NCBI GenBank assembly: GCA_021781595.1
Contig: JAJXWN010000004.1
Location: forward strand, 1 to 40,326
Direction of reading: 5' to 3'
Origin: a bacterium
GTDB taxonomy: Bacteria > Vulcanimicrobiota > Vulcanimicrobiia > Vulcanimicrobiales > Vulcanimicrobiaceae
Length of the DNA stretch: 40,326 bases
How positions within the stretch are numbered: the stretch's first letter is position 1; each line of letters opens with the position of its first letter. The position numbers were made by a program, and so were the translations under genes. This document shows, piece after piece, positions 8,118-15,000 of the stretch. The notes beneath the pieces are model-generated. The model ran no database searches, was not told the origin of the DNA, and worked only from the letters and a program-made list of their open reading frames with translations.

Positions 8118-8181
8118 AGTCGTACAGATCGGTCGGTTCTATTGTATGACTGAACAAACGCGACCCGATCGAGAGGGCTGC

Positions 8182-8325
8182 ATGGCGTACAATCTGATCG
8201 GCGCGCGACGGGAGCAAAACTTGCTTCTTCCTCCGGTGCTGAGCGATTAGCTCCCGCCCGATCACCTGGTCTACCAGGTCACCGATGCGGTCGAGCAGAT
8301 GGATATCGTCGCTACAACGCTGAGG
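8182..8325 (+). pseudogene. IS1182-family transposase, N-terminal remnant
   Basis: The frame starting at ATG 8182 reads MAYNLIGARREQNLLLPPVL, then SD, a TAG stop at 8248-8250, then LPPDHLVYQVTDAVEQMDI. This is the hallmark N-terminus of IS1182-type transposases, in which LLPPDL.EWLPEDHL is followed by a conserved aspartate-rich helix; the TAG sits where a tryptophan codon (TGG) is expected. After about 48 codons the similarity stops and IS21-type sequence begins. The gene is dead: nonsense mutation plus 3' truncation. The homology rests on recognising the motif by eye. Confidence 0.75.
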
Positions 8326-8338
8326 GCACCGGGCCCCG

Positions 8339-8377
8339 GCGGCCACTTCAAACTGCACCAGGCGCGGCCACTTCAAA
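8339..8377. repeat. Two 14-bp direct repeats, probable IS21-type terminal repeats
   Basis: GCGGCCACTTCAAA occurs at 8339-8352 and again at 8364-8377, a 25-bp period. IS21-family elements carry such repeated binding sites near their ends, and an istB remnant lies directly next to these. They probably mark the 3' terminus of the decayed element and cut off the IS1182 fragment. Confidence 0.5.
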
Positions 8378-8402
8378 GTGTATCAGCCCGACTATTTTCG
8401 GG

Positions 8403-8619
8403 CGTTCGGATGACCCGTACGCGCCTGCCGCCGTCTCCTTCGCCTTGCAGGATCGAGCGGTGAGGCTGCGCTCATGCAGTCGGTAACTCTTCCCGCGAAT
8501 CTCGATCAGATGCGAATGGTGCATCAGCCGGTCGAGAGACGCCGCAACGGCCGATTCGACGTCGGCATCGTTGAGGCGCGTTCGTAGCGGCGCATCACGA
8601 TCTCGAGTAAGTCTTCGGC
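8403..8619 (-). pseudogene. istB: IstB (IS21 transposition helper ATPase), C-terminal remnant
   Basis: On the minus strand the sequence reads AEDLLEIVMRRYERASTMPT then SNRPL, matching the sensor region of IstB (LLEI..RR...ST..TSNRP). It then shifts frame and continues as AVAASLDRLMHHSHLIEIRG followed by KSYRL, the conserved IstB C-terminus. The expected residues between the two parts are missing, so there is a small deletion with a frameshift. The ATPase core (Walker A and B) is absent. This is debris of an IS21-type element; it cannot act in transposition. Confidence 0.8.
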
Positions 8620-8625
8620 GAAGGG

Positions 8626-8671
8626 TCAGACTAATCGCGCCGTTGCGGTCAGGGTAATCCCGCCGTTGCCA
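8626..8671. repeat. Two tandem 23-bp imperfect repeats beside the istB remnant
   Basis: Two adjacent 23-bp units (8626-8648 and 8649-8671) share the pattern TCAG..TAATC.CGCCGTTGC. They lie on the other side of the istB remnant from the 8339-8377 repeats. They may be the opposite terminus of the same collapsed IS21-like element, since such elements have multiple terminal repeats at both ends. They differ in sequence from the right-hand repeats, so this is a guess. Confidence 0.4.
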
Positions 8672-8800
8672 GATGGCGAGCGTGGGTTCGTCGCTCCGCC
8701 ATCCTGGCTACGCTCGTCGGTCACAGCCGCTCGTGCAACGGCCCTCTTCCCCACGCACGGGACCGTCGCACAACCCGCGTTTCCTACTTGTCGCAAGCCG

Positions 8801-8825
8801 TGTCATCCTGAGCCTGTCGAAGGAC
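8801..8825 (+). repeat. 25-bp dispersed repeat, copy 2
   Basis: Identical to 919-943 over all 25 bases and in the same direction. It lies 51 bp past the stop of the Vgb-like gene and is followed by a partial echo of its own end (TGTCGAAGG at 8826-8834). Together the two copies bracket most of the accessory block. Confidence 0.7.
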
Positions 8826-8875
8826 TGTCGAAGGGCTTGAGTGGCACGATGTTGCCGCTTGGTGGTAGTGCGCTA

Positions 8876-9901
8876 TCAGAAGTACGTGAACTGGCCGATC
8901 TTGTCGGCTTGGATCTCGGTGAAGTAGACCTTCGAATCCGGGCCGAGGGTCATCGGGCCGAGGCCGGCCGCGGCGGTTGGGACCGCGAAGGTCTTGACGG
9001 CGAAGGTGCCCGTGACGACGGCTTGATCGATCTGATCGTTGACGGCATCGTCCAGGTAGAAGTTCCCGTCCGCGCCGAGGATCAGGCTGACGGGTTTCGC
9101 TCCGGCGGGCAGCGCGTCTTCGGTGACGGTGCCGTTGGTCACGATCCGGCCTAGGTTCCCTGCGCTCTGTTCGTTGAACCAAAGCGCGCCATCGGGACCA
9201 AGCACGATCTGGCCGGGCTGTGCGTTGGGCGTGAGCGTCTTGTATTCGGTGATGCCGGGACTCGCCGGCGTGGCCGTAGCCGGGATGCGCCCTATCTGCG
9301 AAACCGCAGATTCGGTGAACCATAGGGCTCCGTCCGGTCCCGCGACGATCGAGGCTAGGCCCGCGTTGGGCGTGAGCCCCGAGGCAAACTCGGTGATGTT
9401 TCCGCTCGTATCGATACGGCCGATCTGATTGGCGCCGCTCTCGAGGAACCAGAGGGCGCCATCCGGGCCTAGCGTGATGAACCCGGGCTTGGCATTGGGA
9501 GTTGGCAGGGCGAACTCGGTGATCGTGCCGCCGGGTGTGATCTCGCCGATCTTGTCGGCCGCGTTCTCGGTGAACCAAAGGTTCCCGTTGGGTCCCGTGA
9601 CGATGCCCAGCGGCTGCGCGTTCGGGGTTTGAATGGTGAACTCCACGAAGATGCCGGTCGTCGTCACGGTGCCGATCTTGTCGCCCTGGAATTCGGTGAA
9701 CCACAGGTTCCCGTCGGGTCCCTTGGTGATATCGGTTGGCTGGCTGCCCGCCGTCGGCACGGCCCATTCGGCAGAGACCTTGGGGACGACGGGCGGGCTG
9801 GTCGGTACCGCGGCGGTAATGAGGCTGTTTTTAGCTGCGCAGCCGCCTAGGGCGAGCAAGCCGATGAGAGATGTGGCCAGCAGGCCGAGGGATCGCCGCA
9901 T
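8876..9901 (-). CDS. Vgb-like seven-bladed beta-propeller lipoprotein
   Basis: A 341-residue protein with a signal peptide and lipobox (IGLLALGGCAAK, Cys about residue 21), so it should be exported and lipid-anchored. The rest is seven repeats of about 43 residues, each with a core like GPDGNLWFTE or GPDGALWF followed by ..IG.I...G.ITEF. This is the repeat of virginiamycin B lyase (Vgb) and related streptogramin lyase-like propellers. The last two repeats are diverged (GADGNFYLDD, GPDSKVYFTE). An AAGGAG precedes the ATG. Most lipoproteins of this type have no known enzyme activity, so lyase function should not be assumed. It is divergent from flhB, with 135 bp between them. Confidence 0.85.
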   Translation of the reverse strand: MRRSLGLLATSLIGLLALGGCAAKNSLITAAVPTSPPVVPKVSAEWAVPTAGSQPTDITKGPDGNLWFTEFQGDKIGTVTTTGIFVEFTIQTPNAQPLGIVTGPNGNLWFTENAADKIGEITPGGTITEFALPTPNAKPGFITLGPDGALWFLESGANQIGRIDTSGNITEFASGLTPNAGLASIVAGPDGALWFTESAVSQIGRIPATATPASPGITEYKTLTPNAQPGQIVLGPDGALWFNEQSAGNLGRIVTNGTVTEDALPAGAKPVSLILGADGNFYLDDAVNDQIDQAVVTGTFAVKTFAVPTAAAGLGPMTLGPDSKVYFTEIQADKIGQFTYF

Positions 9902-10036
9902 GAACTCTCCTTGAAAATCATTGGTTGAGCGAACCCCGCGCTATTCGCCGTCGGTCCGTCAAAAACTGCGTTCGGGTTACAGGGATTCGACACCGGCGCC
10001 GATTATACGTCAGGATGCTTCTGTGCAGCGCGAACG

Positions 10037-11101
10037 GTGCCTAAGCCGGAGCAGACTGAAAAGGCGACTCCAAAACGCCGCGAAGAGGCGCGTAAGCGCG
10101 GCCAGGTCGCGAAGAGTCCGGACCTGGCCGGTGCCGCCATCTTTCTCGTCGGCGTATTTGTGTTACACGCGAGCGCCCAGCGTGCGATCGGGGGGTTGGG
10201 CGAGACGATGCGGGCCGTGCTCGACGATATGTCGCGCCGCCCGCATCTTACGGTGGCGTCGGTGTGGCTGCTCTTCGCGCAGGCCTTCGGTGGGATCGGC
10301 ATCGTTCTGGCGCTGCTCTTCGGCGCCGCACTGCTCGCCGGCATAGGCGCCAACGTGCTGCAGGTGGGGTTCCGCTTCACTCTGCAGCCGTTGGCTCCGA
10401 GTTTTTCGAAGATCAATCCAGCGGCCGGCATCGCGCGGCTGTTTTCGAAACAAGTCGCGGTCAATCTGCTCAAGCAGATTTTTAAGCTTGCGGCCGTCTT
10501 CATTATCGTCTACACCAGCGTTGCCCTCCACCCCTCGCTGTTTTACCGGGTCGCCGATCTGACGGCGCCGCAAGTCGTGCAGTACGTGAGCGATATCGTC
10601 TACGGCATTGCCTGGAAGTTCGGTTTGCTGCTCCTCGTCGTGGCGCTGCTGGACTATGCTTACGAGCGCTGGCAGTTCGAAGAGAACCTGAAGATGACCA
10701 AGCAGGAGGTGAAGGACGAATGGCGCCAGTCCGAAGGCAGTCCTGAGGCCAAAGCCGCCTTCAAACGCAGGCAGCGCGAGTTCGCACGCAGGCGGATGAT
10801 GGCTGCAGTTCCGAAAGCAACGGTCGTGGTTACCAATCCGACGCATTTTTCCGTTGCGCTTGAATGGGATGAGGAGAAGATGGAGGCTCCCGTCGTTACC
10901 GCCAAGGGCGCGGATCTCTTGGCTAAGCGCATCCGTGAGATCGCAGCCGAACACGGCGTCCCCGTCATGGAGAACGCGCCACTGGCTCGTACGCTCTACG
11001 CGAGCGTCGAGCTGGGCCGGGCGATTCCGCCCAATCTCTACGCGGCCGTCGCTCAGGTGATCGCGTTCGTCTTCCGCCTCAAGCGAAGGACGATCGCGTG
11101 A
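10037..11101 (+). CDS. flhB: FlhB, flagellar export switch protein
   Basis: A 354-residue protein with a GTG start. It opens with the FlhB signature PEQTEKATPKRREEARKRGQ (about residues 4-23), followed by transmembrane helices and the cytoplasmic domain. The autocleavage motif NPTH is at 267-270 (VVTNPTHFSVALEW), where FlhB cleaves itself between Asn and Pro to switch export from rod/hook to filament substrates. The C-terminal part (APVVTAKGADLLAKRIREIA) is also typical. The stop overlaps the flhA start (GTGA). Because fliR is 9 kb away, this gene needs its own promoter in the 135 bp shared with the divergent lipoprotein gene; I see no convincing one. Confidence 0.95.
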   Translation: MPKPEQTEKATPKRREEARKRGQVAKSPDLAGAAIFLVGVFVLHASAQRAIGGLGETMRAVLDDMSRRPHLTVASVWLLFAQAFGGIGIVLALLFGAALLAGIGANVLQVGFRFTLQPLAPSFSKINPAAGIARLFSKQVAVNLLKQIFKLAAVFIIVYTSVALHPSLFYRVADLTAPQVVQYVSDIVYGIAWKFGLLLLVVALLDYAYERWQFEENLKMTKQEVKDEWRQSEGSPEAKAAFKRRQREFARRRMMAAVPKATVVVTNPTHFSVALEWDEEKMEAPVVTAKGADLLAKRIREIAAEHGVPVMENAPLARTLYASVELGRAIPPNLYAAVAQVIAFVFRLKRRTIA

Positions 11102-13215
11102 CGACGACCGCGGGCGGCGTTCTTCGGAAGATCGGCGATACCGCGCCGGTCTGGGTTGCGGGCGCCTCGGTGATGCTCGTCATCTTGATGATCGTTCCCG
11201 TGCCGTTCCCGGTGCTCGATTTCTTACTCACGATCAACATCTGCGTAGCGCTCTTGATTATCGGCGTCTCGCTCTACGCGGAGAACGCGCTCGCGTTCAG
11301 CGTCTTTCCCACGCTGCTGCTGATCATCACGCTCTTCCGGCTCTCCCTCAACGTTACCGCGACCCGCCTGATCTTGCTGCACGGGTATGCCGGTCAGGTC
11401 ATCAATTTTTTTGGGCAGATCGTCGTAGGGGGGAACTACGCGGTCGGCTTCGTGATCTTCCTCATCCTGATCGTCATCCAATTCGTCGTCATCACCAACG
11501 GCGCGTCGCGCGTCGCCGAAGTTGCCGCCCGCTTCACGCTCGACGCGATGCCGGGGAAACAGCTGGCGATCGATGCGGACCTCAACGCCGGTCTGATCAC
11601 CGAGGCCGAGGCGCGGCAGCGCCGGAAAGATATCCAGCGTTCCTCCGATTTCTACGGCGCGATGGACGGTGCGAGTAAGTTCGTTCGCGGCGATGCCATC
11701 GCCGCGCTCATCATAGTCGCGATCAATACGGTGGGCGGTTTCATCATCGGCATGACCCAGATGCACATGTCGATCGTCCAAGCGCTGCAGCATTTCACCC
11801 TGCTGACGATCGGCGAAGGCATCGTCACGCAAGTTCCGGCTCTGCTGATTTCGACCGCTACCGGCATCATCGTCACGCGCGCGGCGGCCGAAGGCAACTT
11901 CGGCTCGGATCTCACCAAGCAGCTCTTCGCCCAGCCCAACGCCACGTTGATCGCCGCAATCATGACCTTCATCTTCGGAGCGGCCGGACTCGTGCGCCCG
12001 CTGATGTGGCTCGCCTCCGGCTTGCTGTTATACCTCTACTTCCGCCAGCGTGCCGCCGCACCCGCGGCGATCTCCGGGCAGATCGGCGGGGCGCAACACG
12101 GAGCACTCGCAATGGGCGCCGGCGCAGGCCAAGCAAAGCCGGCCGAGAGCGTGATCCCGCTGCTCTCGTACGACCCGATGGAACTTGAGATCGGGTTCGG
12201 GCTGATCCCGCTGGTAGACGTTAGCCAGAACGGCGACCTGCTCGAGCGCATTACGCTGATTCGGCGGCATGCCGCACGCGATCTGGGGATCGTCGTTCCA
12301 CCCATTCGCGTTCGCGACAACCTCCAACTGCGGCCGAGCGGCTACATCGTGAAGATCTACGGGTTAGAAGTTGCTTCCGCCGAGATCATGGTCAGCCGCC
12401 TGCTGGCGATGAATCCCGGTACGGCGACGCAAGCCATCGAAGGCATTGCCACGACCGAGCCGGCCTTCAACCTGCCGGCGCTGTGGATCTCCGAGTCCGC
12501 GCGGACCGAAGCGGAGATCGCCGGCTACACCGTCATCGACCCGACCAGCGTCGTCGCGACGCATCTCACCGAGATCATCAAGACTCACGCGCCCGATCTC
12601 CTGGGCCGTCAGGAGACGTCGGCTCTGCTCGACAACGTCAAGACCCACTATCCGGTGGTCGTCGACGAGCTGGTACCGGGCCTGCTCACCGTAGGCGAGA
12701 TCCAGCGCGTTCTGCAAAATCTCTTGCGCGAGCGCATCCCAATCCGCAATCTTCTGCTGATTCTGGAGACGCTGGCCGACTCTGCGCGGGCGAGCAAGGA
12801 CGTCGACTTCCTCACCGAACGCGTGCGTGCGGCCATGGCGCGCCACATCTGCGCCGAGTATGCCGAAGACGGCCTGCTCTCCGTGATCACCGTCGATCCG
12901 CGTTTGGAGGCGCTACTCGGCGAGGCGGTGCGCCGGGGAGAAGATGCCTACGCGCTGCTCGATCCGAACACCGTCGCGAAGATCTATACTTCGCTCACCA
13001 CGCAGATGCAGGCCGCACAGGCCGCCGGCCTGCATCCGATCGTCCTCAGCTCGCCGCCGGTGCGCTTAGCGCTCAAACGACTGACGGAGCGAGCCGCTCC
13101 GCAGCTAGTCGTCCTCTCGTATTCTGAGATCGCACCGGGCATGCGTGTCGAATCCATCGGGCAGGTATCGACCACCGACGAAGTTGCCGAACACGCGGAG
13201 ATCTCCACGCCGTGA
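11098..13215 (+). CDS. flhA: FlhA, flagellar export gate protein
   Basis: A 705-residue protein of the FHIPEP family, starting with a GTG that overlaps the flhB stop by 4 bp. The N-terminal half has about eight transmembrane helices. It contains the family signature region RVAEVAARFTLDAMPGKQLA followed by IDADLNAGLIT (about residues 138-168) and the GRGS-less FHIPEP loop with KFVRGDAIA. The C-terminal cytoplasmic domain, from about 350, forms the nonameric ring that docks export chaperones. Its length and domain order are normal. Expressed with flhB as a unit; a PilZ gene follows 13 bp later. Confidence 0.95.
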   Translation: MTTTAGGVLRKIGDTAPVWVAGASVMLVILMIVPVPFPVLDFLLTINICVALLIIGVSLYAENALAFSVFPTLLLIITLFRLSLNVTATRLILLHGYAGQVINFFGQIVVGGNYAVGFVIFLILIVIQFVVITNGASRVAEVAARFTLDAMPGKQLAIDADLNAGLITEAEARQRRKDIQRSSDFYGAMDGASKFVRGDAIAALIIVAINTVGGFIIGMTQMHMSIVQALQHFTLLTIGEGIVTQVPALLISTATGIIVTRAAAEGNFGSDLTKQLFAQPNATLIAAIMTFIFGAAGLVRPLMWLASGLLLYLYFRQRAAAPAAISGQIGGAQHGALAMGAGAGQAKPAESVIPLLSYDPMELEIGFGLIPLVDVSQNGDLLERITLIRRHAARDLGIVVPPIRVRDNLQLRPSGYIVKIYGLEVASAEIMVSRLLAMNPGTATQAIEGIATTEPAFNLPALWISESARTEAEIAGYTVIDPTSVVATHLTEIIKTHAPDLLGRQETSALLDNVKTHYPVVVDELVPGLLTVGEIQRVLQNLLRERIPIRNLLLILETLADSARASKDVDFLTERVRAAMARHICAEYAEDGLLSVITVDPRLEALLGEAVRRGEDAYALLDPNTVAKIYTSLTTQMQAAQAAGLHPIVLSSPPVRLALKRLTERAAPQLVVLSYSEIAPGMRVESIGQVSTTDEVAEHAEISTP

Positions 13216-13228
13216 GCGAGTTAGGCTG

Positions 13229-13891
13229 ATGTTTCGCGGAATCTTTGGTGCGCGTTCGCGGCCGGATCTGACCGACCGGCTTCCAGTCCCGCTTACCTTC
13301 GTCGACGTCGCCGTAATGGGGCGGCCGGCGAAGTCGGCTTCAGTCGAGGAGATCGGCCCCAGAGCGATCGTCCTCGGCGGCGTGCTCGGGCGCGTGGGCG
13401 ACTCGGCCGCCTTTAATTACAGCACGCCGGGCGGACGCTACCGTTTCACGAGCCGGATTGCCGCCGTGCGTGAAGGAGCGACCGTCTTCGACCTCCCCAA
13501 GCGCATTGAGGCGCTGAGCGGGGCGGTGCAGAAACGCAGCAGCCTCCGGCTGGATACGCTCGTTGCCGGACAGTGGCGGCTGGCTCCGGGCGGCGCCGGA
13601 GTAGGCGACTTCATGCGCGGCAGCGTGCGGGATATCAGTCGCGGCGGCTGCGCTCTGATCAACGACCGCATGCTCAGAGCCGGCCAGATGGTCGAAGTGC
13701 GCCTGGATCTGCAACGATCCGCGGTGCCGCTGGTGGCGCTCGGTGAGGTCGTACGCTCCGAGCAGATTCCTACCTCCGGCAAGTACTCGCACGGGTTGCG
13801 CTTCCACGGACTGCGCCCAGAGGACGATCAAGCCATCTTGGCGTTCATCAACAAGAAGCTCGCAGACCTGCGCAGCCGGGGCCTGGCGTAG
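13229..13891 (+). CDS. PilZ-domain protein, YcgR-like
   Basis: A 220-residue protein from ATG 13229, 13 bp after flhA; the frame is open further upstream inside flhA, but that part is not protein-like. The C-terminal half is a PilZ domain: a KRSSLRLD segment (the RxxxR-type c-di-GMP contact, here Arg/Ser-rich) and DISRGGCAL (the D/NxSxxG motif). It ends with YSHGLRFHGLRPEDDQAILA. The N-terminal half (about 15-95) is a second beta-rich domain in the YcgR-N position. Proteins of this layout bind cyclic di-GMP and slow or stop the flagellar motor. Its place between flhA and cheY supports that role. Confidence 0.85.
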   Translation: MFRGIFGARSRPDLTDRLPVPLTFVDVAVMGRPAKSASVEEIGPRAIVLGGVLGRVGDSAAFNYSTPGGRYRFTSRIAAVREGATVFDLPKRIEALSGAVQKRSSLRLDTLVAGQWRLAPGGAGVGDFMRGSVRDISRGGCALINDRMLRAGQMVEVRLDLQRSAVPLVALGEVVRSEQIPTSGKYSHGLRFHGLRPEDDQAILAFINKKLADLRSRGLA

Positions 13892-13922
13892 GAGGCCGAC
13901 CACCGCCTTCTGAGCCCATCCT

Positions 13923-13950
13923 TAAAGAAACGCTCAGCTTCGACCGATGA
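13923..13950 (+). promoter_or_regulatory. Candidate sigma-28 (FliA) promoter for the chemotaxis genes
   Basis: TAAAGAAA starts at 13923 and ACCGATGA spans 13943-13950. The enterobacterial FliA consensus is TAAAGTTT and GCCGATAA, with 15 bases between TAAA and the -10 element; here the gap is 16. It lies in the 120-bp gap between the PilZ gene and cheY. The -10 element matches at 6 of 8 positions. No sigma-28 gene is in view, so this rests on pattern only. Confidence 0.45.
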
Positions 13951-14011
13951 GGTCAAGAGGAGGTGCGCGTCCCGCGGTGCGCGCGCCTTGATTTGGGACA
14001 GGGAGATATCC

Positions 14012-14374
14012 ATGAGCAAGCGGGTCCTCATCGTCGACGACGCGGTCGTCATGCGCATGATGATCAAAGGGATCCTCAGCAAGAACGGCTTCGACGTCGT
14101 CGGCGAAGCCCAAAACGGCGTCGAGGCCGTCGACAAGTATCGGACGCTGCAGCCCGATCTCGTGACGATGGATATGGTCATGCCGGAGATGGACGGCATC
14201 ACTGCCGTCAAGCAGATCATCGGCCAAGATCCGAACGCTCGCATCATCATGTGTACTTCTATGGGACAGCAGGCGCTCGTCGTAGAGGCGATCCAAGCCG
14301 GGGCGAAGTCGTTCATCACGAAGCCGTTTCAGCCGCCGAAGATTCTCGAAACGATCAGCAAGGTGCTGAGTTGA
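14012..14374 (+). CDS. cheY: CheY, chemotaxis response regulator
   Basis: A 120-residue single-domain receiver from the ATG at 14012, with GGGAG about 8 bp before it; a TTG upstream at 13988 is unlikely. Asp9 and Asp10 form the acidic pocket, Asp54 is the phosphoacceptor (TMDMVMPEMDG), Thr82/Ser83 is the switch position, and Lys104 lies in FITKPF. There is no output domain, so it acts by binding the motor switch. The downstream neighbours cheC, cheA and cheW give its phosphatase and kinase complex. The stop overlaps the cheC start. Confidence 0.93.
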   Translation: MSKRVLIVDDAVVMRMMIKGILSKNGFDVVGEAQNGVEAVDKYRTLQPDLVTMDMVMPEMDGITAVKQIIGQDPNARIIMCTSMGQQALVVEAIQAGAKSFITKPFQPPKILETISKVLS

Positions 14375-14982
14375 ACGCGCCGGGAATCACGCTTAGCGAC
14401 CTGCAAAAGGATGCGCTCAAGGAGGTCGGCAACATCGGCGCGGGTCATGCCGCGACGGCGCTCTCGCAACTTCTCAACACGAAGATCAATCTCCGCGAGC
14501 CTCGGATCGACGTAATCAAGTTCCGCGATCTGGCTAGCCGCGTTGGCCATGAGAGCCGTACCGTTGCGGCACTGCACATGTATATACGCGGCGAAGCTCC
14601 GGGGCAGATGGTCGTGCTCTTCGATCGCGACCAAGCGATCGATTTCGTCGGCGTGTTCTTGAAACGGGTGATCGGTGACATCCAGATATTCGATTCCATC
14701 GCCGACTCGACGCTCAAAGAGCTCGGCAACATCATCGCCGGGGCGTATCTCACGGCGATCGTTCAGCTCACCGGCCACCACCTGCTCCCGTCAGTACCGA
14801 CCCTTTCGTACGGGACGATCCAAGCAGCTTTCCGCACCCTGATGTCGATCCTGCCCGATCAGGACGTCTTCCTAATCGAGAGCAGCTTCCTCGATAAAGA
14901 GAAGGAAGTCGCCGGCCAGTTTATCCTGATCCCAGAGACCAGCTCTTTAGGCCCGCTGCTCTCCGTCTTCGGGGTAGAGTAG
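14371..14982 (+). CDS. cheC: CheC, CheY-P phosphatase
   Basis: The best start is the TTG at 14371, which overlaps the cheY stop (TTGA); the frame is open upstream inside cheY but only as a shadow. The 203-residue product has both CheC active-site repeats, LKEVGNIGAGHAATALSQLL (about residues 14-33) and LKELGNIIAGAYLTAI (about 112-127), each with the Glu and Asn needed for dephosphorylation. CheC proteins remove phosphate from CheY and can pair with CheD. No cheD is in the window. It is found in many Gram-positive and deep-branching lineages but not in enterobacteria, which fits the suggested taxonomy. Confidence 0.9.
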   Translation: MNAPGITLSDLQKDALKEVGNIGAGHAATALSQLLNTKINLREPRIDVIKFRDLASRVGHESRTVAALHMYIRGEAPGQMVVLFDRDQAIDFVGVFLKRVIGDIQIFDSIADSTLKELGNIIAGAYLTAIVQLTGHHLLPSVPTLSYGTIQAAFRTLMSILPDQDVFLIESSFLDKEKEVAGQFILIPETSSLGPLLSVFGVE

Positions 14983-15000
14983 CCGAAGGACGTCGGCTGC

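Larger units (their letters stand above)
7905..8875. other. Gene-poor stretch with decayed insertion sequences
   Basis: This stretch upstream of the regulator pair holds no intact gene that I can support. It has a small hairpin (CCCC/GGGG around TCGGT at 7935-7947) and a possible 51-codon minus-strand frame (7962-8117). It also has an IS1182-type transposase start with a stop codon (8182-8325), IS21-like repeats and an istB remnant (8339-8671), and the second copy of the 25-bp repeat (8801-8825). The remainder, about 8672-8800 and 8826-8875, shows nothing recognisable. Confidence 0.65.

Noticed and set aside
8062-8376. Minus-strand ORF of 104 codons across the IS1182 remnant
   Set aside because: It is antisense to the recognisable transposase N-terminus and has no family character.
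8784-9767. Long Arg/His-rich minus-strand ORF inside the Vgb-like gene
   Set aside because: The repetitive composition comes from reading the propeller repeats in the wrong frame.
9000-9850. Regularly spaced repeats resembling an array
   Set aside because: They are the protein repeats of the beta-propeller with varied bases, not identical repeats with spacers; no CRISPR array is present.
9998-10005. GCCGATTA before flhB as a sigma-28 -10
   Set aside because: No TAAA-like element lies at the right distance, so the match is probably chance.
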